From: Smittium mucronatum
Taxonomy: Eukaryota > Kickxellomycota > Harpellomycetes > Harpellales > Legeriomycetaceae
Length of the DNA stretch: 64,000 nt
Reading direction: 5' to 3'
Assembly (NCBI GenBank): GCA_001953115.1
Contig: LSSL01002192.1
Span: forward strand, 25,089 to 89,088
Below the pieces are notes generated by a model. That model ran no database searches. It was given only the letters and a program-made list of their open reading frames with translations, and was not told the origin of the DNA. This document shows, piece after piece, positions 45,870 through 60,900 of this stretch. The position numbers and the translations under genes were made by a program. Position 1 is the stretch's first letter. Every line of letters starts with the position of its first letter.

Positions 45870-46171
45870 AGGGCATTCATTGCCTTTTATATTTACCAAC
45901 ATAAAATAAATTACCACCAACAAAATATTAGTAAAATATGATCAACATTGACACGATACAATTTAATAAACTTTATATTTTTCTTTTCAATATTATTTCA
46001 ACACTATATAAATCGTATTGATATAAACGGAAATTATAAAGCTGAATTTTTAAGAACTTTTTTTCTCGAAAATAAATGCCTTTCAGAAATTTCATATTAT
46101 TTTAATTTCAATTAGACATTATAATTATCCACAATTAATTCTCTTTATACTTTTCTTTTACTTCAAAATAA

Positions 46172-46253
46172 AAACTGGCATTATTTTCTTTTATTGACAC
46201 GATTCTAAATATAAACTGGAATTATTTTCTTTTATTGACACGATTTAAATGAA
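46172..46253. repeat. tandem duplication of a 41-bp unit
   Basis: Two copies of a 41-bp unit containing TTATTTTCTTTTATTGACAC are adjacent, differing at few positions. The core ATTGACACGAT also occurs singly at 45947-45957. No function is evident. Confidence 0.7.
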
Positions 46254-49200
46254 AAATCATTTTTTGTGGTACAATGAAATAGTTTTCGCAATCACAACCG
46301 TCCAGTTAATATTTCCCAAATTAATTGAAATTAACAAAGAAAAACACTTTTATTCTAATCTGATTTTTTTATTGATATACAGTTAATTATTAAATTTTCA
46401 TAAGTGAATGAATAAAAGGTAAATGCATTCACTTTCACATTTTTCCTATTCTTTCTATCCTTTGAAAAAATTATTAAAATAAAATCTCATTATTAAAAAA
46501 AAAACTAAATCTCGTACATAATTGATACAGTTATATATTACTTTCATCTAAAGTTTGCTCAAAAATCTTTATTTATGTTTGTATTTTTCAACTCTGATTG
46601 TTTATTATTATTACTAGCTCCAAATAATTTACCCTAAAAAATAACTATCCTTAAAAAATAAAGAGATATCTACCAGATTTGAATAATTTTCAACCCCGGT
46701 TTTATTAGGAAGTTTATATTACCAGCATTAATTTACTATATCAATTTTTAAACTTTATTATTATAAACCATATCCACTAATATATTTTAATCAGGGAAAA
46801 TATTCACAAGCTATACCCAGTATAAAATCATGCTATTTAATGGTTCAAATTTATTCTAAATGTTCAAATAAAATATCCTATTTTCAATCAGTTCGATTTT
46901 AAACGCTACTAAAAACTCATCATTTTTTAAGAAAAAATATTTATTTTTAAATAGTGTTTTCAAAGATTTTATTCGTAAAACATTAACTAACCCCATATTA
47001 AAAATTACAAGTTTTAATTTTGTATTCTATAAAAATACAAATATATTTAATTCTAATATTTTTTTTTCAATTAGTATTCCAAAACACGTGAGTTAGACAA
47101 ATTAATTAATGTTATTAATTTTTTTAAACTATTCTGATATTGTTCTGAATCGAGAGCTACTGAAAACAATTTCAACAAAGAACCAAAATCAAAATCAATT
47201 AACTACAATTTATCTATATAAAATAGAAATAACCATATTAAAAGCAATATTAAATCGCATGCTTCTATTTAAAAAACTGATTTTTACCCCTCATAACAAT
47301 CGGCATGTTACTAGATACATCACACCAATTTTATTTATACATTACTCATGTAAATACAGCATCAATTATGGTAAGCTCCAATTCAAATTCTTCCATTTTA
47401 TTAATCTTTGGCCTGATTTTTATTTTTTAAAACCTTGAATTTCTAAAAAAAAGTCAATATATTGGTCCTTATTCCCTTCTATTTTATTTTACCTTAATAC
47501 TGAAATTTATTTTTTAATTCATATACACAGTAAGTTAATATATCATGATAAATACTTATTTTGATCTTCAAAATTAAAAATTATCTATTAAATAAATTCC
47601 CATTGACCATTTTCACCGATATGTGGTTTTAGCTTTTATTTTTTGTTGGTTTTTTAGCAGTAGAATCCATCTATTAACAATTTTTTATATAATAATATAC
47701 ATTAGCGTCTATTAAATATAAATTATAATGAATATTTTTAGTCGGATATTGAAATAAGGTATTGGTAATATCATCTTCTCAATAAATTGAACAGACCTTT
47801 TAAAAATTTTCTGGCTTTGATTTTTTTTTTATACATTATGGTTTTTAAAATATATTGATTTATGTATATTCCAAAGAAAATTTTGAAAATTTTCATTGAA
47901 TTAACAGGTTTTATATTTAAAAAATGTAGTATTAGTTCTAAACCTTTTATTTCTTTAAATCAACTCCATAAAAGACGATTTTTACTTAATAAACAATAAT
48001 TAAATTTATTTTATATCAACCATAATTCAAAATTTGATTTTGAAATTTATTGAATAGTTTCATTTACCTATTTGGGATTATTCAAAAACTGTACTTACTA
48101 ATTCTTCATTATTCCAACAAAATCAAATTTAGTTATTTAATTTATTTATATTTCGAGAGCATTTATTACAAAGAGAATAATTATATTCGTCTTTATTTTA
48201 AAAAAAAAAAAAGTTAAATAAAATCATATATAATTTGTAATAAAGACTCGGATGATACTAAAGCTCATCTATATTTAATTTTCATTATACTCTCATGTAG
48301 ATTATTTTTAAATGTATTGATTTCCGTTTTAAAATTATAAAATTTAAATTTAAAATTCAAGCAAATTTTTTAATGCAACTTGAATTTCATCTTCAATTTA
48401 TTTATGTTCATATAAAACATCATAATTTTTAAATAGTTAATTATAGATTTTTTTAGATTTAAATTAACCGTAAATCGATTTAAATTTATGTATAAATAGA
48501 ATTAAAAAGATTTTAACTGGTAAGTATCATGCTATTTATCAAAAAAATAAATAATGATAATAAATTAAAATATATTTCATTTTTCTTCAAGTATTATTAT
48601 TTTTACAATCAGCAAACTTTCATAAATTATTTAAAACCCTAAACTGTTATAAAATTTAATCTTTTTTTATTCTATATCATCCAAATAATCTTAAAAATAA
48701 TAAATTTTATTTTAAATTTTTTACAATATGAATTTTAAATTATATTTTTATTTTATTTTATTTATTAAATTTTTAAATGAGTAGAATGATTATATCAATA
48801 AAATATAACCCTTACCAACCAAATACTGACTTGAATCAGTAAAATTAAAAATCCCATATATTACATCACTAAAATTGTACATTGAATCAATAAAAATCTT
48901 ATTTAATTTATTATTGGCTAATTATATATTAAAACTGCATTATTAGATCTATATATTATTGCAGATGTGTAACCTAATACGTTAAATTTTATTATAGAAT
49001 TTGAGACTAAAAAATTCTTTTAACTATTGCGTCTCAGAATCTTGAAATAGTATTATTAAAGAATAAGAAAAAAAAAATTTAAGGTAAATTTATTTCTAAA
49101 TTATTAAACTATATTTTAGCTAAACTGTTGTATAAATATATTATTAATCTTTGTACTTAGTTTTTTTTAACATTGATAAACCATTCAAGAACTTATTATA

Positions 49201-50118
49201 AGTGGAAGAAATTTTGCTTCTTTCTTATAATTAATATAAATTCTGGTTTATAAAAATTTACTTTTTTATAAAGAAAAAATTTGCTAAAAAAAAACCAGAG
49301 ATCGAATTTTACTGAAAAACTTCGATTTTTATCTTTATGCCAGAAACCATTGCAAATAATCTGAAAGTATTTAATGATTTTCTATTCTGCATTAGTTTCC
49401 TGAAATACCGTGATTACATATCAAGGAAACAAAAACTATTAGCTCGAATAAAATAATCAAATTTAACAATGTTTGTTCTGTTATTAAATAGCAATACTCA
49501 ATTTAAATAATATACCTAACAAGCCAAAAATTATCTTAATCTAATATTTTTTAATAACTTCCATCAATACATAAATTATCTTAGTGAAAATATATCTCCC
49601 AAACTATTATTATTTGTTAAAAATCCCCTCAACAAGCCCAAAATTTCCAAAATAATGAAAGCTCTTTTTGAATTTGGCAATCTTTAAAAATTCAGAAGTC
49701 TTATAAAAGTTTAGATTGATTAAATTTATTTCATTCTTTTAAAATGGCTTTGTATAATATATAATTTAGCTACCTGATATTTGGAGAGAAATTAACACAT
49801 ATATTAATAAATTTTATTTACATTGATACAAAATCTCTAAATAATCTTTACTATTTGATTATAATCTACTAGTAGTTTGATTTTATTTTATTTTTAAACT
49901 TGAGTTAATTAGGATGCGATTCTTTCAAAAAAATAATAAAATAACTGAAAAATTCAACGGAATTTATCAATATTTGAATTTATCTTGTAAGTAATAGTTT
50001 ATAAAATGATATTTTTATTGATTCTGAAACCATAATTTAAATTTTTAAGCAAGTGATTCAAGTTTTTTGCGATTTTTTTCTTTTTTCCTCTTCTTTTTTT
50101 TTGAGGTTATTAATGTAA
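46254..50118. other. AT-rich spacer
   Basis: No gene is supported. The open frame at 47109-47438 (109 codons, ATG start) is the longest here, but its composition (N/I/L/K/F/Y) matches background and no family is recognised. It cannot be ruled out as a gene. Confidence 0.4.
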
Positions 50119-51930
50119 CTACCAAATTTTATGTTTTTCATTTTTCAAAAATGAATATAAATGTTCACATTTCCATTTTTTATTAAAGTTCCAGAGAGAA
50201 AAATTCAGATATTTAAAGCTTGAAATAATCCCTTTTCATCTTATTGTTAATATATTGGCCATTATAAATTTCATCTTATAAAAATTTTCAAACGTTTTGC
50301 TTTTCAATTTTGATAAATCTGAATCAGTGAACCCGATCCCACTTCCTAGTATTGCATATTATTTATATTCCTTATCTTTAAGAATCAACTTGTGTTCAAA
50401 AAATTTATTTAAAGGGATAAAGTTATCCTTATACACCAGCATTTTAGTGTTTGGTAATTTTGATTTCACAATGTCAGTCATCATTTCCAAGATAATTTTG
50501 CTTAAATCAACTAAATTTTTTTTTCTCCGTAATGTGTACATGGTTTTAATCGTTCTATTAAAACTTTCGATTCCACTATTAGTACTGGGTGAAAAATATT
50601 TGTAGCCTTCAAACCAGTTTCTGTTTTTTATAAAATGATTTTTATTCAATTTTTTCAATATAACACTCAAATCGGAAAAAACTACCATTTTTTTAAAAAA
50701 AAAGTCCCCATGATATATCAAATATCTCATTAAAAAATTAATTTCGTACAAAGCTATTATCCGCTTTCAGCTTTTCCCTGAAGCTTTTTTCTACAGTTTT
50801 AAAAACTTCATCCATTTTTTTCGATGTATGCGCCCAGAAATTCACCCTTTTAACTGTAGGGTTGAATTTCTCGATTGCAGATGATATTTGTGGCGCTGAA
50901 TCATCAATTAGCGTTTTAAAGTTCAAATTGGTGCCTTGATATCTCTCAATATTTTTATCTCACTAAATATCAATATTAATGTTTCCTCGGTTTCATCTTG
51001 GACAATTCCAACTACAACAGGAAAGAAATATCTAGAGGAATCACTAAATCCAGCTAAAAACACTGAGTATCCAACATCTTTGAGTTTTTATGTAATATCT
51101 ATCTGAATGTTATCATTTTTAGATAGAATACCACTAAGAATTTTTGATGTGATAACAATTTGATATCGCTGTTTTTTACAACGTTTTTGAATACATATGT
51201 CACAGTGTAAAACTGTGACTGGATGGTTATTGCGTATTAAAGGTAGATTAATTCGTTTTAATGAATTAGATCTACCGGCCAATAACTGACAGGAATCTGA
51301 ATGTTCGAAGTTTTTTATCTCGAAAAGAGTTTTTATTCGTTCGTTTTCTTTTAGTCGTTTTTAACTTATTTAGTAGTTTTTTTCACACATTATTATTTAC
51401 AAGGAATGGGTTATAAAACGACGCACACATTACTTTTCTTTATGGGGTCGCCTTTTTAATACAAAACATGCAAATATCCACCTTTTATTAGAACCTCTAT
51501 AAACCAAAATATTAAAACAATAAAAAAATAAAAAAATAGTGATAATAAACTAGGTACGTGGGAAAAAAGTACTACGATACATAACCAGAGTATTCATTAT
51601 CAAAATTTGAATAATTTTCGCAGTGGTCTTCAAGTTCACTGAAAGTTATTCTTTTTGTTTTTCTATTTTTTTTTATATTGCTTATGGAGAATATACTTGA
51701 ATATCACTGAGATAAATACCGCTTTCATTTAATGCTAACTTTATTTGAAATTTTTTCTTTGTTTGCGTTTTGTATATTTTTTTAACTTCATTAACGAAGG
51801 GCTCAATTTTTATCCTATTGCAACAATTTCTCTTATGTACTCTCGAGTAGAATATTCTGTATGTTTCTGAAACCCTTTCAACTTCTATTTTCGCTAAAGC
51901 CTCGAAACCATTATGCGATTTATTTGAGCA
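50119..51930 (-). pseudogene. decayed MULE-type transposase (FLYWCH-MULE-SWIM)
   Basis: Ordered on the minus strand: a FLYWCH-like part in an 82-codon open frame from 51930 (YRIFYSRVHKRNCCNRIKI); a disrupted linker; the MULE core from about 51280 with NDNIQIDIT, an in-frame TAA, then SVFLAGFSDSSRYFFPVV and DETEETL; a frame change near 50930; LIDDSAPQISSAIEKFNPTV and RVNFWAHTSKK; a frame change near 50750; NRNWFEGYKYFSPSTNSGIE with ESFNRTIKT; and a SWIM-like tail (WKCEHLYSFLKNEKHKIW) ending at 50119. All three expected catalytic acids (D in DIT, D in LIDD, E in GIES) can be located. At least two stops and two frame changes make it non-functional. It is less decayed than the relic at 17695-19130. 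Confidence 0.8.
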
Positions 51931-54900
51931 TTAATAATATGTTACTGTAACTTGTTAGTTTATTAGTCCACTAAATATTCCAATAATTTCGAAAATTATC
52001 AATGTTATTGCAATGTATGGGTAATTTCAATTTTGGCATTGTAGATAATATGATATTTTTTAAACTTATAATTAAATTATAATAAATAAAAAAGGTGATT
52101 TCCCTTTACTAATATTTTTTTTTTGTTTTTGTTTATTTTATTTTTATTTAAAAGTAAAAAAAAAAGCGTCCAATAAAAACAAACTGAAATTTCAGTGATG
52201 AATGGAGTGATTTTAGTGATGGATCACTGGTGAATTTTAATCCTAGTGATCCACCTATAACTTCAGTGAACTGGAACATTATTTGGTTGACGTGATTTAA
52301 ATTTTAGTTTTTAAACTTTTTTTCCCATTTTTGAATTATTAAAACTTAGTTTTTCTTTAACTTCACTTTTGAGATCATGATCCTATTTTTGATCATTTTT
52401 TATGATTTAATCAAGATTGATAATTATTGTCGCATAAATTTAGACGAAATACTTTTTATTATTTTTTTTATTATATTTTGTATTTTTAACAGCTTAATTT
52501 AAAAAAACTCTATTAAATCAATTTAGTCTATCTTTAATTAATTATTTTACATTTACCATAATGATATACCAAAGCATTATAAAAATTTAAAATTTCTAGA
52601 ATAAAATATTTTAATATATCATAATTTGAACCAATATAAAAATTACTTAATATATATATTTATTTTAATATATAAGAAAAATAAATATTATCCATATTAT
52701 TTAAAGTAAAAACTTTTTAAAAAATCATTAAGCAAGTTTAAAAAATAAAATCATTTTATTAATATTAAAATAGCTTATTAATAAATATGATAAAATTTTA
52801 TCCTTGTTTTTAATTATAACTTTCTTTTTTACATAATTGAATTTAAGCTATATCATTTGATATACATTTTTCATAATTTAATCAATGTTTTATATTTCAA
52901 AATTTCCATATTTTTATAAACTCTATTTAATAATATACAATTCTTTATACAAGATGTTTTTATTTATAATTCTTTTGTTAAATGGTGTGATTTTACCAAA
53001 GTTAATCTTGATTGATTTCTATAACAATAAAAAATATAGATTTTTCGAATTGAATTTAATTTTTTTTAATTTTTATTGTAATTTTATTTTATAATATATT
53101 ATAAATTATTTTCAATTTTATATGAAAATTACAATAAAATATTGTTTACTAATCTTATAAATATTGAAAAAATACAGTTTCGATTTTTTATACAAAAAGT
53201 GACAAAAATATTGTATAATGTTAGCTTCTTTTTATAAAAAATCTTATAAGAAAGTTTTTTATGGAATATTTACAAAAAATTTTTATTAAATGCCTTCTTT
53301 TTTTATATTTTTCAATATAATATAATATAATATAATTATATATAATAAAAACTTAATTTATTGTTTGAATATAGTACGCTTTTCTTATATATCATACTCA
53401 ACGTAACTATATATGGCATTAAAATCAATTTTTTTATTTTTTAGATAAAACGGATTATATTCAATGAATTAATTATGATGCTATTATTTTTTTTTAAATT
53501 TCTATATGACCGTCAAATTTATATTAAATTTACATGATAATTTTAATCTGAATTTTTCTAATTTTTTTTTTTATTTGAATATATTTAGATTGTATTATTA
53601 ATAACAAATAATTTTATCTAAATAATTTTTTATGATATTTCAAATATTTTATTATTTCATAGTAAGGATCTAAAAAAATTTAATAATCTATAAAAAAATT
53701 TAATTAGCTAAATTTCTATACTATAAAACAATGTTAAATGAAATTATCATTAATTATGGGTCAATTTTGAAGGAAATATTTTATTTAACAAATTTTATGA
53801 CAAAAATGAATATTTTAATTAGACTTTTATATCAATTTTTTTAATTTTCACTTTATACTCGGCTTATAACCTATAATTACCTCTATTTTATTTTATAAGA
53901 AAAATCGATATAATTTATTTAACTATTTTTCCATAGCATATTATTATATGCATATTTATTTAAATAGATACCATTTTTAAATTAAAAACACTAAAAAATC
54001 TATTAAATTTATTTGAAAATTAATTAAAATTAGATATAATTATTCTATATCAAAAATTTATAAAAATCATGTCAAAAATATATACTTTATCACAAGAAAC
54101 GATAAGAACGATTACCTAAAATCGTATTTATTTTTTTATAAAAAATAATTAAAAGTTTAAATAAAACACGGATAAAATACTTATTTAACGCAATGCTATC
54201 TAAAACCTGTTAAGATAAACAAATTTTCATTTATATCTTCTATTTATATTTATATTTAAAATTGCTTTTAAATAATAAAATAATAAAAAATCTCTACTCG
54301 ATATTTTTATCATGAAGGTAGAACTATTTTCAAATATTTATTGTGAATAAATAATATCTTTTCACTAATTTTTTAATTTTTTTAATAATTATTTTTTTAT
54401 CCAAATTAATTATTGAATTTTTTTATAATAAATACATTTTTTCATCAATTTACTACCATTTATTTAAATAATACTTAATTTTCTAAAATACAAGATTTTT
54501 TAGTTTTATTTGTTTATTATAAACAATATATTTGTAAAATTATCATCAAACCCTATTTTCACATATATTACAATATATCATTAAGAAATATAATTAAAAT
54601 TGTCATTTGTTTAACTCTTTTTATTTTAATTTAATTTATGATCTTTTATAGTTAATTATTTATTTCAAATACTCTCTAGATAAAGAATCCATGCGCCCAC
54701 TAAACATTATATAGAAAGTTTATTTTTTTTGAATACCTATTTTAAATATATTTATAAAGTTTTTATAAAAATTTTATAATTAATCGATGTTTTGAGTTAT
54801 TTTTTTTTGACTCCTTGTCATTACTTTACCTGAAAATAGGATTTTTAATCATAAAAGCGAAATTTAGTAAAATTATTTTGGAAAATAATAGTTTTTTTAG

Positions 54901-57900
54901 TAATTCTACATTAATATGTCAGGCTTTATATTTATTAACACTGTTCCTATAAATATAGAAAGTCTAAAATTCTATTTTATAAAGATTTTATATGCGGATT
55001 TTCTACAACTACAAATAAATCTATATATTTGCAGTCAAATAAAAAACGTTAATCATTTCATAAAAAACTGGTTTTTTGTTTATTTCAAAGCTAAATCTCA
55101 TTCAGAAATTCTGATTCATTAATAAATGTTTTTTTAGTGGATTTCCCATTTTATCTATGAGTTTTTTTTTCACACTTAATTTTATATATTTAACATTAAA
55201 TTTAAAAAATTCATTAATTTATTTTTTTTAAATCTATTTTTGCTCTTATTACTGGAATCAAAATAATAATGAATATATATCTAATAATATTTATCCAAAA
55301 AAATTTTTTTGCTTTTTATTTTAACATTCAACTAATTTTAAAAAAATAAACACTAATTTCAGTTAATATATTTTTTCTTCTCATATCATTTTAATCTGAC
55401 GTTTGAGTCTAATGATAAAAATATAAATTTGCGTTTATTATCCCTACTGTAATTAGAGCCTAAAATAAGAATTAATTTAAAAATAAATAAATAAATTTCT
55501 ATAAAGATATATTTAATGATTAAATAAAATATATTAAAACTAATAAAAAAAATAATCGTGTATTTTTTTTATTTAGAATTCGGATAATTATTTCAAATTT
55601 CTTATATAAAAACTTCATACACATTTACATATCGAAAAAATTTTCGTAAATAAAACTAATAGAATTAAATTATAGTAAAAATTAATAAATTAAATATCCT
55701 AATTTTTTGAATATATTTTTGATTAGGATGTAATTTGGTTTATATAAAATTTATTAGTATCATTATAAAATTGATAGGTTAAGTTTATTACTCAGAAATC
55801 ATTTAATAACAAACACCCAATTTTAACATATATGAGACTTTTAAAAACATGTTATCTTCGTCTTTAATATTCCTGAGTATTTTTTTTCTTTTTAAATATG
55901 TATATATATATATTGATTAAAAATAGAAATTTTAAATAGATTTTATTTATTCATCTTTGAAAATGAAAAAATATGCTAAATTTTTTTTCTCATTTTTGTA
56001 TTTCTTAGACTTAAAATATATGATTTTATTTGACCTAATTTTACCATCTTCATTATTTTGAAATAATGTTTTTAATAATGTATAAAGAAAGAAAATTTTG
56101 TTTAAATAAGAACAGAAATGATCTAAAAAATCCTTTTCTATTTCATACTTTTTCAGTAGATAATAAAAATGTATTAAATTTCGAGATATAGATCATTAAT
56201 GTTATAAGATATGGTTTCTTTTTTTAGTTATGATTAGAGGTGGTATATATGATATATTTTAAATTTATTATAAATAAGAAATGAAGGAATAAATTTTTAA
56301 ATAAACAATTTCTGATATCGAGTTTAATAAGCCTGATTAAATTTTTTTGATATATAAAATATATGAATTCAGGCTCAACTGTGCTATTTTCACAAGATCA
56401 ATATGAAACATCTTTTGATATTATTTAAGCTACCTATTTTTATTTTTAACTTCTATTATAGCCAATTTAGTGATTTCATTTATTGGATCGAATTTTACGT
56501 TCTTTTTAGATTAATTTATCATTATTTTGAATAATGCAATTTTTTTTATTACAACTCAATCCAAAATTAAATTTTCCCGTATGATAAATTAGAAAAAATC
56601 ATATGTTTATTATTTTTTATTTTCAGTTTTTTTAATTGGATTTAAAAAATTTATACATTTTATTCATTTATTTTTTTTAAAATTTCTATTCATTGTAATC
56701 ATTTTTAATTTCATTATATTTTACCCTGAGTCATTTTTAAATCATCAATCTTTTAAAAAAGATTGTCAAATTTGTATAATTTAATATTTATAACAAGATA
56801 TATTAAAAATTATAAATAAATCAAATTTTTATTATTATTTATAACAAAAAAATAAGTCTTTAAATGCCTCTGAAAAATTACAATAATTTTTTTTAAAACA
56901 TTCAATTTAGGGATAACTTATGGATGGATATATTTATAAAATTTAATATGCATTACTTCAACTTTTGAAATAAAATATATATTCATATATGCTATATAAA
57001 ATCTAATTTCAGAAAATATTTCAGTCTCCGGTGTTTAAAATAATTTAGGAAGTAGCCGCAGCAAAATTTTTTTTATCTCTGCTATCTAATTTTATTTTTT
57101 ATAAATTAAATTTATTACAACCTTCAAGTAATTAAATAGAAAAAATATAATGATTTTCCCAATAGAAACTTTCTCTCTGGTTGTAATTTGAAACAAACTA
57201 TTATGTATATTAAAATACATAATTCTGATCTATATAATTTATATCAAGTTTTAGTTACCAATTATTCAATTAAATTTTGCGCTATAAATTTTTTTTCTTT
57301 GCCTAATATTTAAGTTTGGGATTATATTTCAGATTAATAATATCAATTTTTAAACTCAAAATAAAGAGAATTTATGAGCTATTTTTTTTGATTGCTTTAC
57401 ATAAATTTCCATAAACCTACGAATAGTTTTAAAAAAAAAATTGGAAAATTTCGTTACTTCCTATAAAATATTTTTTTGAATCATTCAAAAAAAAAAAGAG
57501 AGATGATCTATTAAATTAAAATTAGTTCAGCAGAGTTAGAGGGAAGTATTTTTCAATTATTAATAATGAATTCATATAACTTTTCCTAAATTTTGTAACA
57601 GAAAATATTAAATGGAAAATATAATTGTGTATAATTGTCTTTAATTAAAGTAAATCGCTGGAACAATTGATTTAATATTCTTTTTACGTGATTTATTATT
57701 AATGGATTTATTATTAGATTATATTTGTAAATTAAATGAAAAAAAAAAATAATCAAAAAAATTATTAGAATTTATACCACTTCAAATTTCCTAATATATT
57801 ATTAAATTTTATTTTTATAATTTATTAAAATTTACATATTGATTTTTAAAAATTATCAATCAGTATTCCTAATTATTTTTAATAATGCTTTACAAAATTG

Positions 57901-60900
57901 ATACAAATAATGTTGGAGATTGGGGATGAATATATAATATTTATTAATCCAATGTCTAAATTGTAAAATAAAATAATTTTAAAATAATTTTTAATATAAA
58001 GCCACCTGTTTTAATCGACTAAATTATGAAATATGCATAAAGTTCATGAGTTTCACTGCATCAAAATAATAAAAATATTGAATAAGAATTAAAATCCAAT
58101 TTTAGAAAAAAGAAAAAAATGTTCGTCTATAAAAAGTATAAAATTAGTTATCTTTTCTAAAACAATGTACAATTGGTATATATCAATATATTTTTTAAAC
58201 TAATTATTTAATAATATAACTTATAAAAAAAGAATCCCGAGTTATAATAACCTCATTCAGTATTAAATTTAATAGTATTTACTTACTATTAAAAAAAATA
58301 ATATTATTTCTCTAATAAAACTTAATTAAAAAAAATTTGATAATAAATGCCAGATTAATACACCTTTTTTTATTCATATTCAGATTTTGATACATGATGT
58401 GGTTTTCTTTATAATTTTTTTCGGAATTTTTTCAATGAAAGAATAAAAATAAACCAATCCTTTAGATAAAGGGTAAAAAAAAAATGGGAATAACTAAATG
58501 AAAACAAAAAAGAAATTTATAATAATTATAAAGTTTATAATAAGTTGAAAAAAAGTAATAGTTATTGTCAATCATCCCTTAATTTTGAATTTTTAATCAT
58601 TTGAACTATCATTATTTTTTATAAAGATCTGTTATAGATTTTATTGATTTAAAAATCAATAGGAAATGAAGAATAAAAAACTAAAAACCTGAAATTCTAA
58701 TCTTTTTTTAAAATAACATTTTATAAATATACGTTGGGATTTTTCTCAAAAAATCTTATAAATTTAATTATTCGGATATAATATCAATTGAAATAAAAAT
58801 AAAATCATAAGGATCAGTTAAAATATTGCATTTAAATAATTTTAATCTTCAATTTTAAAAAAAAATCAGATTATTGCAATCATGAAATATCTGAATTAAG
58901 TATTTTATATTTGATTTAGTGCACTTATAAATATTGAATTTCGGATTTTTTTTCTGATATTTTTCAAATATTTTTCTTGATTTTAAACTTCTCTTTATTT
59001 TATTTTTAGCATAGCTTAATTTATAATTTTCTCTTAGTAATCAAAACAAATTATTTTTTCGCTTTATTTATTATTTAAACTAAATTTTAAAATTTATATT
59101 TTTTTTTCTAGTATTTGAATAATATAAAAGAATTCCCTTCAAATAAAAAAAAAAATTCAATTTGTTTAGTAAAAAAAAAGGTGTTTTATCTTGATTTAAC
59201 TTTATGATGATAAATATTTTTTCTTATAAGTTATGTTCAAACATTAAAAAAAGATTCATTAGAATACTAATATAGAAAAAAAAACACTTTTTTTTTTAGT
59301 AAATTCCTGCTTTTTAAGAAATTTAAGAAAAAAATTTTCAAACAAATTTCTTAATTAGATACTACATTTAATTTACTTATGTGATTTTTGAAAATAAATA
59401 AATAAAAAATTTCTATTTTGAAGTTTATAATTTTCCTATTTCCGCATTAATTTTGTATAATAAGTTCCACTTTTCGAGTACTAAAATAAAAATAAATATA
59501 TGACAAATAAATATATATTTTTTAGGTATAAAGGTATTTTCATAATGCATTTTTAATATGCTTGAATTTTTAGAAATTATTAAAGTAATTTTTTTAAAGC
59601 ATTATTTAAACTATAACATAATTTACAATATAATTTATTTAAAAAACAACAATTATATAAATTTTGTAAATTTTTACTTCTCAAAAAGTGAATTTAATTC
59701 TATAAAATAATGAATATATTATATCCGGATAGTTTTTTTTTGGATTGTGTGAATTCAATACTAGATTTGCTTAAATTTTATTATCACAATGCTTAATATC
59801 ACGATCTTTAATATCTATATATTTTTTCAGTTAAATTTATAATATCTAATAACATTCCAGAAATAAATTAACATTTAGTTTTTTTAAAAAATTTAAATAA
59901 CTATTAATATTAACATTAATTCATTTATATTAACTTTTAAATTAAGATATTTTCAAAAAATTACCTAAAAAAACATTAAAAATTTTTTTTTGAATAATAC
60001 TTTAAAGTATAATATTTCCCAAAAAATTTTTGGATTAAATATTTATAAATAAATGAACTACTTTTATGGAAAGTTCTATTTTTATAAAATATTTTTTAAT
60101 TTAGTATATACTTTCTTTAGAGTGAAATTAAAACAGCTATAGTCAAAAAAATTTCATTTTTTTTCAAAAAAGAAAATAAATAATTATTTTACCCCTATAA
60201 AAAATGTAGTTTTACATGTCAATTATTTTTTTTACTAAATAAAAATTATATATATATAATCACAATTTATAACAAAAAAAGAATCCTCATAAAAATTTTA
60301 AAATTCGAATGTAGAGTCTTGCTTTCAATATATTTAAAAATCCAAAAATAATAATAATAATAAATATATTTGTTTAGTAAAAATATATACTTTCTTACAG
60401 AACAAACCCTAAAGCTGAAAACCTTTTCGTGTTTTAGAAACCTATGACATGCTATTTTTTTAAAGTGTCGCGAGCTAATCCCGCATGTGATAGTGTAAAA
60501 TAAAACTTGGATCAGATAAAAAATATTAAAAAATATGTAGATTTATCATCTTGGGCGATTTAGCTCATTACATGAAAAAATCAGAATAATACGAGAAATC
60601 AGAATCACATTTTATTTTTTGAATCTAATTTTTTGATCAAGATGTATTTTTTTCGATGAAGATACAGAGCTAAATACACTTAAAAATAGTCCAACTTCAT
60701 TTTTAATAATATAAGAAAATTATTTTGATTAGCTCCACATCATTTCGAAGTACAAAATGTATTGGAATTAACGTAATCTGAAAAAAAAAAATAAACGAAC
60801 ACATTATCTCATCAGATTGTCTAAAATGGGACTGAAATCTCAAGTCAGGATAATTGAACGAAATTCCGGTGCCGATCAGCTTTGTTAGGTGGTTCAATTC

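Noticed and set aside
47109..47438. 109-codon plus-strand open frame as a gene
   Set aside because: It has an ATG, but its amino-acid composition equals that of background translations and it shows no recognisable motif. At least one such frame is expected by chance in this much DNA.
51572..51930. Remnant of a phosphotyrosine-binding (Numb-like) domain gene, from KKKFQIKLALNESGIYLSD and a downstream RW...CF stretch
   Set aside because: The similarity is loose and needs extra splicing. The same region fits a FLYWCH-like finger at the expected 5' end of the adjoining MULE relic and parallels the 42.3-kb remnant, so the transposon reading is preferred.
52188..52280. AGTGA-rich patch, open on both strands
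   Set aside because: Only 30-50 codons are open on either strand. There is no start, no partner and no recognised motif. The repeated GTGAT words look like simple sequence.
60270..60560. Open minus-strand stretch of about 90 codons without ATG
   Set aside because: It contains a poly-Tyr run from a TAT repeat and otherwise background composition. A frame of this length is expected by chance about once in the window.
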